Shown piece after piece: positions 1-6,527 of a DNA stretch of 16,382 nt (positions are counted from its first letter, which is position 1; each line of letters starts with the position of its first letter). The DNA comes from CAYJLC01 sp964370735. GTDB taxonomy: Bacteria; Bacillota; Clostridia; Oscillospirales; Butyricicoccaceae. Location: contig CAYJLC010000042.1 of the NCBI GenBank assembly GCA_964370735.1, forward strand, positions 1 through 16,382, read 5' to 3'. The position numbers were made by a program, and so were the translations under genes. Below the pieces are notes generated by a model. It was given only the letters and a program-made list of their open reading frames with translations. It had not been told where the DNA came from and searched no databases.

Positions 1-165
1 AAATTTATTTGTACCCATGCCTAAAACACCACGAATACCAGCTGTTCCGAATTTTAAATCAGTGTAAAAACTCTCATAAATTTCGTTTTCGCTAAGTGAT
101 TTAAGTTCATTTACTTCGGCTTCTGTTAAAGCAGGGCTTGATAGCCAGTTTTTATATAATTCCAT
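1..165 (-). CDS. pgcA: Phosphoglucomutase / phospho-sugar mutase, N-terminal fragment
   Basis: The frame opens at an ATG (complement of 163-165) behind an AAAGGA ribosome binding site and stays open for 55 codons to the left edge of the window, so only the N-terminus is present. The translated start ends in a segment containing DLKFGTAGIRGVLGMGTN, the N-terminal phosphate/substrate-binding motif of the alpha-D-phosphohexomutase superfamily. The form FGTAGIRG..G.GTN is typical of the PgcA/PGM2-like phosphoglucomutase branch rather than GlmM. The catalytic phosphoserine loop lies beyond the edge. The predicted reaction is Glc-1-P to Glc-6-P in the cytoplasm, the step that carries the GalT product into glycolysis, which fits its place as the last gene after galK-galT-galE-pgi. 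A 254 bp gap with a structured repeat separates it from pgi, so it may have some independent expression. A phosphomannomutase or phosphopentomutase relative cannot be excluded from 55 residues. Confidence 0.8.
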   Translation of the reverse strand, partial: MELYKNWLSSPALTEAEVNELKSLSENEIYESFYTDLKFGTAGIRGVLGMGTNKF

Positions 166-195
166 ATTAAGTCCTTTCTTATTTTAGGGGATTGT

Positions 196-333
196 AATCC
201 TCCGTCAAACGTTCGTTTGACACCTCCTTTAACAAAGAAGGCTTTTTTGGCTCCTTTTCAAAGGAGCTGTCACGCAAGTGACTGAGGATTGTCGTATTTG
301 TTCTTCTGGACGTCGAGGGCGTCATCCCCTACA
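196..333 (-). repeat. Structured dispersed repeat, copy 1
   Basis: The 95 bp core at 196-290 is bounded by 12 bp imperfect terminal inverted repeats (AATCCTCCGTCA and TGACTGAGGATT). It contains, in order, a 6-bp-arm palindrome CAAACGTTCGTTTG, an imperfect CCTCCTTT/AAAGAAGG stem, a CTCCTTT/AAAGGAG stem, and GTCACGCAAGTGAC. A tail at 291-333 (through a CGTCGAGGGCGTC segment to CCCCTACA) also resembles the tails of the other copies. Two further copies lie at 2781 and 2920. On the minus strand, the strand of the gal operon transcript, the core carries AAAGGAGGTG, a strong Shine-Dalgarno-like string. No coding capacity is seen. It resembles a MITE-like or REP-like extragenic element; its class is not recognised. 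Confidence 0.85.
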
Positions 334-383
334 CCATATTTTGATTTTATATATTTGTCGGTGCAACCAAACAAAATTCATAC

Positions 384-405
384 GGGACGATGATTAAATC
401 GTCCC
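384..405. other. GGGACGAT hairpin downstream of pgi
   Basis: A perfect 8 bp inverted repeat, GGGACGAT and ATCGTCCC, with a 6-nt loop lies 14 bp beyond the pgi stop codon. It is not followed by a run of T on the minus strand, so it is a poor intrinsic terminator. It could protect the 3' end of an mRNA, or be a remnant of a second small repeat family, since GTCCC/GGGAC strings also occur in the tail of the 95 bp repeat. Confidence 0.5.
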
Positions 406-419
406 TAGAATATTTACAT

Positions 420-1712
420 TTATTTGCCTTCAGCAATTTTGATTATTTCTTTTTTGTATGCTTCAACACCTGGTTGGTCAAACGGATTTACGCCTAAAGT
501 GTAGGCAGAAAGACCACAAGAAAGCTCGAAGAAATAAACCATTTCGCCATAAGCTTTTTCGCAAACGCCAGGAAGTGTCATAATTACGTTTGGAACACCA
601 CCGTTTGTATGAGCAACAACAGTACCATCTAAAGCCATTTTGTTAACTTCAGTTAAAGTAGTGCCTTCGAAAAGCTCTAAACGAGAGAAGTCTTTATCAC
701 AGTCTTCGATTTTGTAATCTGTTTTAGTTTTTTCGATGTGAACGATAGTTTCAAAGAAGTTTCTTAAACCTTCTTGCATATATTGACCTAATGAGTGTAA
801 ATCAGCAGTTAAATCAACACTTGCAGGAAGTAAGCCTTTGTACTCTTTTCCTTCGCTTTCGCCGAATAATTGTTTCCACCATTCGCCAACATATTTGAAT
901 CTAGGCTCATAAGAACCGATGATTTCTGTTACTTTGCCATTTTCATAAGCTAAGTTTCTAGCTACTGCATATTTAACAGCAATATTATCTTCGCTAAATG
1001 TAGCAAGTTCTTTTTCCATAGCTAAAGCACCTTCAAGGATTGCTTCGATGTCGATACCAGCACAAGCGATTGGAAGTAAACCTACTGGAGATAATACAGA
1101 AAATCTTCCGCCGATATCGTCAGGAACGATAAAGCTTACGCAACCATGCTTGTCAGCAAATGGACGTAAATCGCCTCTTTTTGCGTCAGTTGTGCAGTAA
1201 ACTCTTTTTGCCCAATCATCACCATATTTTTTCTTCATATCAGCTTCAAAGAAGTGGAAAGCTAAAGCAGGCTCGATTGTAGTACCTGATTTTGAAATAA
1301 CGTTTACAGAATAATCTCTGTCGCCGATGATTTCAAAAACTTCTGCTAAATGGTCAGCCGAAATATTGTTTCCTACGAAGAAAACTTGAGGGCAACCTTT
1401 TCTGTCCATAATATTGTAGTTAGGCGATTTTAAAAATTCGATAGCCGAGCGAGCACCTAAATAAGAACCACCGATACCAATTACAACTAAAACCTCAGAA
1501 TCTTCTTTAATTTTGTTTGCAGTTTCGTTGATTTTAGCTACAAGAGTTTTGTCGATAGTAGATGGTAAGTCAAGCCATCCTAAAAAGTCATTTCCTCTTC
1601 CTGTTTTTCCGTAAAGCGTTTTGTAAGATTCCTCCACACGTTTAACCATTTCATTATATTGAAAATCAGTATAAAACGGTTTGAATTTCTCTAAGCTTAC
1701 TTTCATAGCCAT
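420..1712 (-). CDS. pgi: Glucose-6-phosphate isomerase
   Basis: This 430-residue cytoplasmic enzyme interconverts Glc-6-P and Fru-6-P. The length matches the short Firmicutes-type isomerase (about 430-450 residues) rather than the roughly 550-residue enterobacterial form. Visible SIS-fold motifs are VIGIGGSYLGARSA (residues 78-90), the phosphate-binding SKSGTTIEP (140-148), GGRFSVLSPVGLLP (201-214), GESEGK (284-289) with the presumed catalytic Glu, and DLHSLGQYMQEG (304-315) with a conserved His. The start at 1712 has AGGAG eight bases upstream; that AGGAG overlaps the TAG stop of galE 11 bp away, pointing to translational coupling. In this operon Pgi finishes the route from galactose to Fru-6-P. 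Whether this is the cell's only pgi copy cannot be told from the window. Confidence 0.96.
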   Translation of the reverse strand: MAMKVSLEKFKPFYTDFQYNEMVKRVEESYKTLYGKTGRGNDFLGWLDLPSTIDKTLVAKINETANKIKEDSEVLVVIGIGGSYLGARSAIEFLKSPNYNIMDRKGCPQVFFVGNNISADHLAEVFEIIGDRDYSVNVISKSGTTIEPALAFHFFEADMKKKYGDDWAKRVYCTTDAKRGDLRPFADKHGCVSFIVPDDIGGRFSVLSPVGLLPIACAGIDIEAILEGALAMEKELATFSEDNIAVKYAVARNLAYENGKVTEIIGSYEPRFKYVGEWWKQLFGESEGKEYKGLLPASVDLTADLHSLGQYMQEGLRNFFETIVHIEKTKTDYKIEDCDKDFSRLELFEGTTLTEVNKMALDGTVVAHTNGGVPNVIMTLPGVCEKAYGEMVYFFELSCGLSAYTLGVNPFDQPGVEAYKKEIIKIAEGK

Positions 1713-1723
1713 AGTAATTTCTC

Positions 1724-2728
1724 CTAATCTTTTTTATTTTTGATAAAGTTCCAGTTACCTTGACACATTTCATCGATAGTTTTTGTAGCTTCGAATCCTA
1801 ATACTTCTTTTGCATAATCTGTTTTTGCATAGCACGTTGCAATATCACCAGCACGACGAGGTGCGATTTCAAGTGGAATTTCAACTCCAGAAGCATTTTC
1901 GAAAGCACGAACTATTTCTAAAACAGAAGTACCTTTCCCTGTACCTAAGTTTACCACAACTGGACCATCATTTTCAAGTATTTTTTTTATAGCTTGAACA
2001 TGACCTTTCGCTAAATCGACAACGTGGATATAATCTCTAACGCCAGTTCCGTCGACAGTATCGTAATCATCACCAAAAACATTCAGTTTTGGAAGCTTTC
2101 CTACAGCAACTTGCATAACATAAGGCAATAAATTATTAGGAATACCGTTTGGATTCTCTCCAATTAGTCCACTTTCGTGAGCACCGATTGGATTAAAATA
2201 TCTTAAAATTGCTGGAGAAAATTTTGGGTCGATATGAGCCATGTCTAATAAAATACGCTCATTTACAACTTTTGAGTAACCATAAGGGTTTGTTGCAGAT
2301 GTTGGCATATCTTCTGTAAATGGTACTGGGTTATCCATTCCATAAACTGTTGCAGAAGATGAGAACACGATATTTTTAACGCCGAATTCACCCATAACTT
2401 TATAGATATTTAAAGCACCTGTGATATTGTTTTCATAATACCAAAGTGGTTTTTCAACAGACTCACCAACAGCTTTAAGTGCTGCAAAGTGAATTACACC
2501 GTCTACTTCATTTTCACTAAAAACAGTTCTTAAGAAATCTACATCTAATACATCGCCTTTGTAGAACTTAGGTTTTGTGCCTGTGATAGTTTCAATTTTG
2601 TCTAAAACGTCGATAGATGAGTTTGAAAGATTGTCTAAAATAACAACTTCATAACCTTTTTCGATAAGTTCAACTACTGTGTGGCTACCGATATAACCGA
2701 TACCACCTGTTACTAAAATTCTAGCCAT
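1724..2728 (-). CDS. galE: UDP-glucose 4-epimerase
   Basis: GalE interconverts UDP-Gal and UDP-Glc using bound NAD+. The 334-residue protein is a full-length extended short-chain dehydrogenase/reductase. It has the NAD-binding GGIGYIGSH (residues 8-16; the usual Ala is Ile), the catalytic Ser124 in SSSATVYG, and the YxxxK pair Tyr149/Lys153 in NPYGYSK, with the same numbering as E. coli GalE. Residue 299, in DIATCYA, is Cys where E. coli has Tyr299. In human GALE and in the E. coli Y299C mutant a Cys at this site is known to admit N-acetylated UDP-sugars, so the enzyme may also epimerise UDP-GlcNAc/UDP-GalNAc (inference). The ATG follows an AAAGGAG site. The TAG stop is embedded in the pgi ribosome binding site. 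Upstream, a 324 bp gap filled with repeats separates it from galT. Confidence 0.97.
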   Translation of the reverse strand: MARILVTGGIGYIGSHTVVELIEKGYEVVILDNLSNSSIDVLDKIETITGTKPKFYKGDVLDVDFLRTVFSENEVDGVIHFAALKAVGESVEKPLWYYENNITGALNIYKVMGEFGVKNIVFSSSATVYGMDNPVPFTEDMPTSATNPYGYSKVVNERILLDMAHIDPKFSPAILRYFNPIGAHESGLIGENPNGIPNNLLPYVMQVAVGKLPKLNVFGDDYDTVDGTGVRDYIHVVDLAKGHVQAIKKILENDGPVVVNLGTGKGTSVLEIVRAFENASGVEIPLEIAPRRAGDIATCYAKTDYAKEVLGFEATKTIDEMCQGNWNFIKNKKD

Positions 2729-2780
2729 AATATTCTCCTTTATATTGTTTTTTACATTAATTTAAATTTTTGTTTTTTAA

Positions 2781-2905
2781 AATCCTCCGTCAAACACTTG
2801 TTTGCCACCTCCTTTAAAAAAGAAGGCTTTTTTTGGCTCCTTTTAAAAGGAGCTGTCACGCTAGTGACTGAGGATTATCATATTTATTAAAGGGGACGTC
2901 GAGGG
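2781..2905 (-). repeat. Structured dispersed repeat, copy 2 (tandem unit A)
   Basis: The 96 bp core at 2781-2876 has the same terminal inverted repeats and internal stems as the copy at 196. The first palindrome is CAAACACTTGTTTG instead of CAAACGTTCGTTTG: the G-C closing pair has become A-T on both arms, a compensatory change. The central stem is the perfect palindrome CTCCTTTTAAAAGGAG. The tail (2877-2905) is cut short and runs through GGACGTCGAGGG straight into a T-rich stretch like the one that precedes this unit. The gap between galE and galT (2729-3052, 324 bp) contains this unit, the next unit and AT-rich filler, and nothing else that I can support. Confidence 0.85.
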
Positions 2906-2919
2906 TTTTGTTTTTTTAA

Positions 2920-3057
2920 AATCCTCCGTCAAACACTTGTTTGCCATCTCCTTTAAAAAAGAAGGCTTTTCCGGCTCATTTTAAAAGGAGCTGTCACGCT
3001 AGTGACTGAGGATTACCGTATTTATTAAAAGGTACATCGAGGACGTCGTCCCTTACA
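2920..3057 (-). repeat. Structured dispersed repeat, copy 3 (tandem unit B)
   Basis: The 95 bp core at 2920-3014 is a near-identical direct repeat of the unit at 2781, offset by 139 bp, and both are preceded by the same T-rich/AAAA stretch. The arrangement looks like a tandem duplication. The differences are a C-to-A change that breaks one pair of the CTCCTTTT stem and a few substitutions in the loop region. The full tail (3015-3057) ends in GTCCCTTACA, like the CATCCCCTACA end of copy 1, and the TAA stop codon of galT (3053-3055, complement) lies inside this shared end. Confidence 0.85.
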
Positions 3058-4024
3058 CAGTTTCGATGTATCTTGCGTATGCTTTTCTTAATTCTTCGGC
3101 TGTGTCTTCTGGGCAAGTTGGGTTACAATGAGCCCAAACGCCTGTTTCAGACGATGCGTTGAATTTGATTTTGTTAGCATCGCGTAAAGGTGGGTAGAAT
3201 TCGATATGGAAACGGAAGTCTTTTTCGTCTTCAGAACAGTTTACTGGTGCATTGTTCATACACATCATATAAGGGAATTCTTTGTCAAATAAAGTATCTA
3301 GCATACCGATTGTGTGTTTTAAAGTTACACCTAAAGAGTGTTTTTCGTCTTTTGTAAAGTCTAAAAGTGTCGATTTTTGCTCATTTGCTACGATATGCAC
3401 ACCATAAGGGTATGCAGAGTAGAATGGCAGATATACTGTGAAAAATTCGTTTTTAAAGATAATTCTTTTGTCTTCTTTAAGTTCATTTTCTAAGAAATCA
3501 CCGTGAAGAAGTTTTCCAGTTTTCGCTTTATGCTCACGAACAGCGTCCATTTCAAGCTCGATTTTTTTCGGTAAGAAACCATAACCATAGATTTGACCGT
3601 GTGGGTGAGGCATTGTTACACCAACTGCTTCGCCACGATTTTCAAAGATGAAAACATATTTGATTTTAGGGTCAGAAGAAATTTCTTCAAATCTTTCTGT
3701 CCATAAATCAACAAGCTCTGCCATGTGGTCGTCTGATAATTCAGGAACTTTCGTTGTGTGACCTTTTGAGTAAAGAATAACTTCGCATTTACCATAAGAC
3801 TCGGCAGTTTTAAAGAAATCTGTCGCTACATCGTCTGGAGTTGGAGGTGTTTGAGATAGGGCAGGGAAGTCGTTGTTATATTTTAAAACTGTGAAATCAT
3901 CTGGAACTTTTCCACTACCAGGGCAGAATGGGCACCAATCTTTTGGCATTTGTGGTCTTGCTTGTCTATGAGATGCAATCATAATCCAGTCTTTTGTAAA
4001 AGGGTTATATCTAAGTTCAGCCAT
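3053..4024 (-). CDS. galT: Galactose-1-phosphate uridylyltransferase (HIT family)
   Basis: GalT converts Gal-1-P plus UDP-Glc to UDP-Gal plus Glc-1-P through a uridylylated histidine. The 323-residue protein is the classical histidine-triad type, not the roughly 500-residue GalT2 type found in many Firmicutes. The zinc ligands known from E. coli have counterparts: Cys31 and Cys34 in CPFCPG, His89 in YSKGHTTKVPELS, and His140. The active site is MPHPHGQIYGYGF, with His142 as the expected nucleophile and Gln144 behind it. The C-terminal half has HIEFYPPLR and the closing helix. The start lies behind an AAGGAG site, 34 bp downstream of galK, which implies one transcript. The stop codon falls inside the conserved end of the adjoining repeat, so the exact C-terminus may have been shaped by that insertion. 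Confidence 0.96.
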   Translation of the reverse strand: MAELRYNPFTKDWIMIASHRQARPQMPKDWCPFCPGSGKVPDDFTVLKYNNDFPALSQTPPTPDDVATDFFKTAESYGKCEVILYSKGHTTKVPELSDDHMAELVDLWTERFEEISSDPKIKYVFIFENRGEAVGVTMPHPHGQIYGYGFLPKKIELEMDAVREHKAKTGKLLHGDFLENELKEDKRIIFKNEFFTVYLPFYSAYPYGVHIVANEQKSTLLDFTKDEKHSLGVTLKHTIGMLDTLFDKEFPYMMCMNNAPVNCSEDEKDFRFHIEFYPPLRDANKIKFNASSETGVWAHCNPTCPEDTAEELRKAYARYIETV

Positions 4025-4058
4025 TTTAAATTCTCCTTATATTTGGGGTTTATGTAAA

Positions 4059-5291
4059 TTATATTTTTGTTGCAGAAACATTTCTGATTTGAACTACGTG
4101 ACAATTGCCAACGCCGATAATGTTTTCAATAGCAACTTTGAATGATGTAGACATATTTTTTGGAACAAAAGCTTCGATAGTTCCACCAAATCCACCACCA
4201 TGAATACGGCAAGCGCCATTTCCTTTTAGGAATTTTTTGCAAAGCGCTAATATAATGCTTGAACCTTGGATATGAGGCTCTTTGCAAGCGAAAATATTTT
4301 GTAAGTTTGCAACAGACGAGTAGCCAGAAGCATTTACTAAACGTAAAAATTCATTAACATTTTTTTCTTTTAAAGCCTTAACTTGAAGTTCGACATGTCT
4401 GTTGTCTTCAAAGAAGTGAATAGCACGAACAATAGCTCTATCGCCAGCTACTTTTCTGATTTCGCCGATTTTAGCATAAAATTCACATTCATTTACACGA
4501 CTTAAATGCGTTTCGCCAAAGAAAGCAGAAACTTTGCCCATTTCTTCTGTAACAAATGAATATTCATCTGTTAAATCGTCGTGAGCATCTCCAGTATCGA
4601 TGATACAAATATCGTAATCGTTTGAAATAACCGAAGCATCGATTTTTTCGATTACAGGGTTTTCTTTGTCATAGAAATCAATGTATACAAATCCACCGAT
4701 TACACAACCAATTTGATCCATAAGACCAGATGGTTTTCCAAAATAAACGTTTTCAGCGTATTGACCTGTTTTTGCAATTTCAACTTGTGTTTCTTGTTCA
4801 TTTGCAAAATAAGTGTTTAAGATATTACCAAGTAATCCTTCGAAAGAAGCAGAGCTAGACATTCCAGAACCACTAAGTACGTCTGAAGTAACATAAGCGT
4901 TGAAACCACCGATATTGTAGCCTTTTTCTTTAAATTTATTGCAAACACCACGAATTAATCCGATAGTTTTGTTTTCTTCTTCTTTAATATAGGCTGTGTC
5001 GCTTACATCTAAAGTTGTTTCGCCATAGCCTTCAGAAAATAATCTTACTGTTGTGTCATTTCTTTTTTGGCATACAGCTAGAGTGTCAAGGTTAATGCTT
5101 GCGCATAATACTTTTCCTAATTGATGGTCAGTGTGATTACCACCGATTTCAATTCTTCCAGATACTGAGAAAACTTCTAGATTTTCTTTACTTTTAAATG
5201 TTTCATTAAATGAATTTTTTGCATTTTCAATTCTGTCGACATAGCTTGAGATATCGTTAGTCGAGTAGATTTCTTTTAACTTGTTAAGCAT
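4059..5291 (-). CDS. galK: Galactokinase
   Basis: GalK phosphorylates alpha-D-galactose at C1 with ATP and is the first gene of the operon. The 410-residue protein is a GHMP kinase. It shows the galactokinase signature GRIEIGGNHTDHQLG (residues 45-59; Firmicutes form with GGNHTDH), the ATP-binding GSGMSSSAS (141-149), the catalytic Asp192 in SGLMDQIGC, and the C-terminal glycine-rich HGGGFGGTIEAF. The frame is open 19 codons further upstream to 5348, but that would place translation across the promoter. The ATG at 5291 is preferred because AAAGGAG sits 8 bp ahead of it and homology begins soon after. A promoter with TTGAAT and TATGAT boxes lies 29-57 bp upstream. Expression is probably controlled by the divergent AraC-type regulator. 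Confidence 0.96.
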   Translation of the reverse strand: MLNKLKEIYSTNDISSYVDRIENAKNSFNETFKSKENLEVFSVSGRIEIGGNHTDHQLGKVLCASINLDTLAVCQKRNDTTVRLFSEGYGETTLDVSDTAYIKEEENKTIGLIRGVCNKFKEKGYNIGGFNAYVTSDVLSGSGMSSSASFEGLLGNILNTYFANEQETQVEIAKTGQYAENVYFGKPSGLMDQIGCVIGGFVYIDFYDKENPVIEKIDASVISNDYDICIIDTGDAHDDLTDEYSFVTEEMGKVSAFFGETHLSRVNECEFYAKIGEIRKVAGDRAIVRAIHFFEDNRHVELQVKALKEKNVNEFLRLVNASGYSSVANLQNIFACKEPHIQGSSIILALCKKFLKGNGACRIHGGGFGGTIEAFVPKNMSTSFKVAIENIIGVGNCHVVQIRNVSATKI

Positions 5292-5319
5292 ATAAGACGC
5301 TCCTTTCGTTTCTATGTTC

Positions 5320-5348
5320 ATCATACACCAAATTATATAAAAATTCAA
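5320..5348 (-). promoter_or_regulatory. Predicted galK operon promoter
   Basis: On the minus strand, a -35 box TTGAAT (complement of 5343-5348) is followed by a 17 bp spacer and a -10 box TATGAT (complement of 5320-5325), preceded by GTG. The spacing is ideal for the housekeeping sigma factor. The predicted transcript start is about 20 bases before the galK ribosome binding site. The boxes are seen directly; promoter activity is inferred. Confidence 0.7.
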
Positions 5349-5353
5349 TATAT

Positions 5354-5381
5354 TTTTGTTTCGTCAATATATAATTTTGTT
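5354..5381 (-). promoter_or_regulatory. Candidate AraC-family activator half-sites at the galK promoter
   Basis: On the minus strand, two copies of AACAAAA (complements of 5375-5381 and 5354-5360) stand exactly 21 bp apart, two helical turns. The nearer one is about 5 bp upstream of the galK -35 box. Direct repeats 21 bp apart touching the -35 are the classical layout for AraC-family activation. The motif is AT-rich and could arise by chance; similar ACAAAAA strings occur upstream of mglB. Confidence 0.4.
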
Positions 5382-5387
5382 GCATAG

Positions 5388-5416
5388 TTGACATTAAACT
5401 ATATTTGAGGTATCAT
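5388..5416 (+). promoter_or_regulatory. Predicted promoter of the AraC-family regulator
   Basis: A perfect -35 box TTGACA (5388-5393), a 17 bp spacer and a -10 box TATCAT (5411-5416) lie about 27 bp upstream of the regulator start. It diverges from the galK promoter, with roughly 39 bp between the two -35 boxes, so a protein bound between them could influence both. Confidence 0.75.
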
Positions 5417-5443
5417 TAATGAAAAAGGACAGTAGGTGATTTT

Positions 5444-6262
5444 ATGAGTAAATATAAAGAGCAGTATAGAAACGAGAAAGATAGTACGCTAGTTAGCCTA
5501 AAAGTGCATAATATTGGCTTTGAGCTTTGCGACCCTAACCATACTTTTAGTGGGATGCGCGATTTTTTTTCTGTGCATCATATAGTGAGTGGCAAGGGGA
5601 GATATACTGTCGGTGAGCGAACATTTGATTTAAAGTCAGGTGATACTTTTGTTGTTTTTCCTGATACTAAGGTGACGTATGTTGCAGACACAGAAAATCC
5701 ATGGGAATATTATTGGCTAGGTATTTCAGGGGCTTATGTAAAGCAATTATTGTCGCTCACTGATTTTTCAAAAGAGAAACCATATATAAGACATAATGTC
5801 GACATAAATTTAAAGAAATATTTTCTGGATATTTATAATGCAAAAGGAAATAATTTTTCAAACGAAATAGAGATGATAGGACTTTCGTATGTGTTTTTAT
5901 CAAAGCTTGTAAAAGACGATATAAAGGAAACCACTTCTCAACTCTATGCAAAAAAAGCCAAAGAAATTATCGACTTAAATTACAGTCTTAGTATAAAGAC
6001 AGAGGAAATTGCCTCGAAGCTTAATATTTCTCGCTCGCATTTGCACAGGGTTTTTGTAGAGGCATATAATATATCTCCTGGGAAGTATCTTTCTAGCACT
6101 CGAATTAGAAGGGCTACGTTTTTATTAAAGAACACTACGCTTTCTATTAATGAAATAGCACTTTCTATTGGGTATGAAAATCAGCTATATTTTTCAAATT
6201 CATTTAAAAAACACAAAAATTTATCGCCAACAGAATACAGAAAATTAAAAACCAATATATAA
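5444..6262 (+). CDS. AraC-family transcriptional regulator, probable galactose-operon activator
   Basis: This 272-residue cytoplasmic regulator has an N-terminal cupin-like ligand domain (about residues 25-95; the SGKGRYTVGERTFDLKSGDTFV stretch begins at residue 49 and looks like the AraC-type sugar-binding barrel). A linker follows, then a C-terminal double helix-turn-helix domain (about 170-268). The second helix-turn-helix carries the family signature, IALSIGYENQLYFSNSFKK at 238-256 followed by SPTEYR. It starts at an ATG behind AGGTGA, 28 bp after a strong promoter. It sits divergently between the galK operon and the mgl transporter, so it most likely senses galactose or a related sugar and activates one or both. 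The exact inducer cannot be read from the sequence. It is of the MsmR/RafR-like size class, with no transmembrane or phosphoacceptor domain. Confidence 0.88.
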   Translation: MSKYKEQYRNEKDSTLVSLKVHNIGFELCDPNHTFSGMRDFFSVHHIVSGKGRYTVGERTFDLKSGDTFVVFPDTKVTYVADTENPWEYYWLGISGAYVKQLLSLTDFSKEKPYIRHNVDINLKKYFLDIYNAKGNNFSNEIEMIGLSYVFLSKLVKDDIKETTSQLYAKKAKEIIDLNYSLSIKTEEIASKLNISRSHLHRVFVEAYNISPGKYLSSTRIRRATFLLKNTTLSINEIALSIGYENQLYFSNSFKKHKNLSPTEYRKLKTNI

Positions 6263-6527
6263 TGTATATTTCTATAAAATTTCATATAAAAAATATTATA
6301 GATTTTGAAAACAACAAAAAGTATTTATAAATATAAAACAGAAACGACAAAAAGTGAGTGATGTTTTTGTGCAAAAAGCATATAAAATAAGAAAAGAATA
6401 AAAATCATCAAAGTTTTTTCGGGTTTTTTCAAAGAAATTTCTATCGATTTTTGATTAAATATTTGATAGAATATAATTGTTCTTAAAAAGAGAAAGAAAG
6501 TTGAAATTTTGAAGGAGGATTATCCCT
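6263..6527 (+). promoter_or_regulatory. mgl promoter region with direct repeats
   Basis: This AT-rich 265 bp gap has no gene. A weak A/T-only inverted repeat (TCTATAA at 6271, TTATAGA at 6296, then TTTT) may end the regulator transcript. CAAAAAG occurs three times in the same orientation, at 6315, 6348 and 6372; the first two sit in the longer matches ACAACAAAAAG and ACGACAAAAAG. The third overlaps a short palindrome, TTTTTGTGCAAAAA (6364-6377). A perfect -10 box TATAAT lies at 6472-6477. Upstream of it only a poor -35 can be found (TTGATT at 6451-6456 with a short 15 bp spacer), as expected of an activator-dependent promoter. Confidence 0.55.

Noticed and set aside
196..333. Insertion sequence or transposase remnant
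   Set aside because: The element has inverted ends but no coding frame and no transposase-like residues, and no clear target-site duplication was seen; it is listed only as a repeat.
384..405. Intrinsic terminator of pgi
   Set aside because: The stem is good but no T run follows on the minus strand, so it was kept only as an unexplained hairpin.
2781..3014. Possible CRISPR array from the tandem repeats
   Set aside because: Only two tandem units at a 139 bp period with near-identical spacer-like parts and internal palindromes over about 95 bp; CRISPR repeats are shorter with unique spacers.
5292..5348. Longer galK reading frame starting at 5348
   Set aside because: It would translate through the predicted -10 and -35 boxes; the ATG at 5291 has a proper ribosome binding site and matches the family start.
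6301..6325. Catabolite-responsive element upstream of mglB
   Set aside because: Only the left half of a cre-like consensus (TGAAAAC) is present and the central CG and right half are missing.
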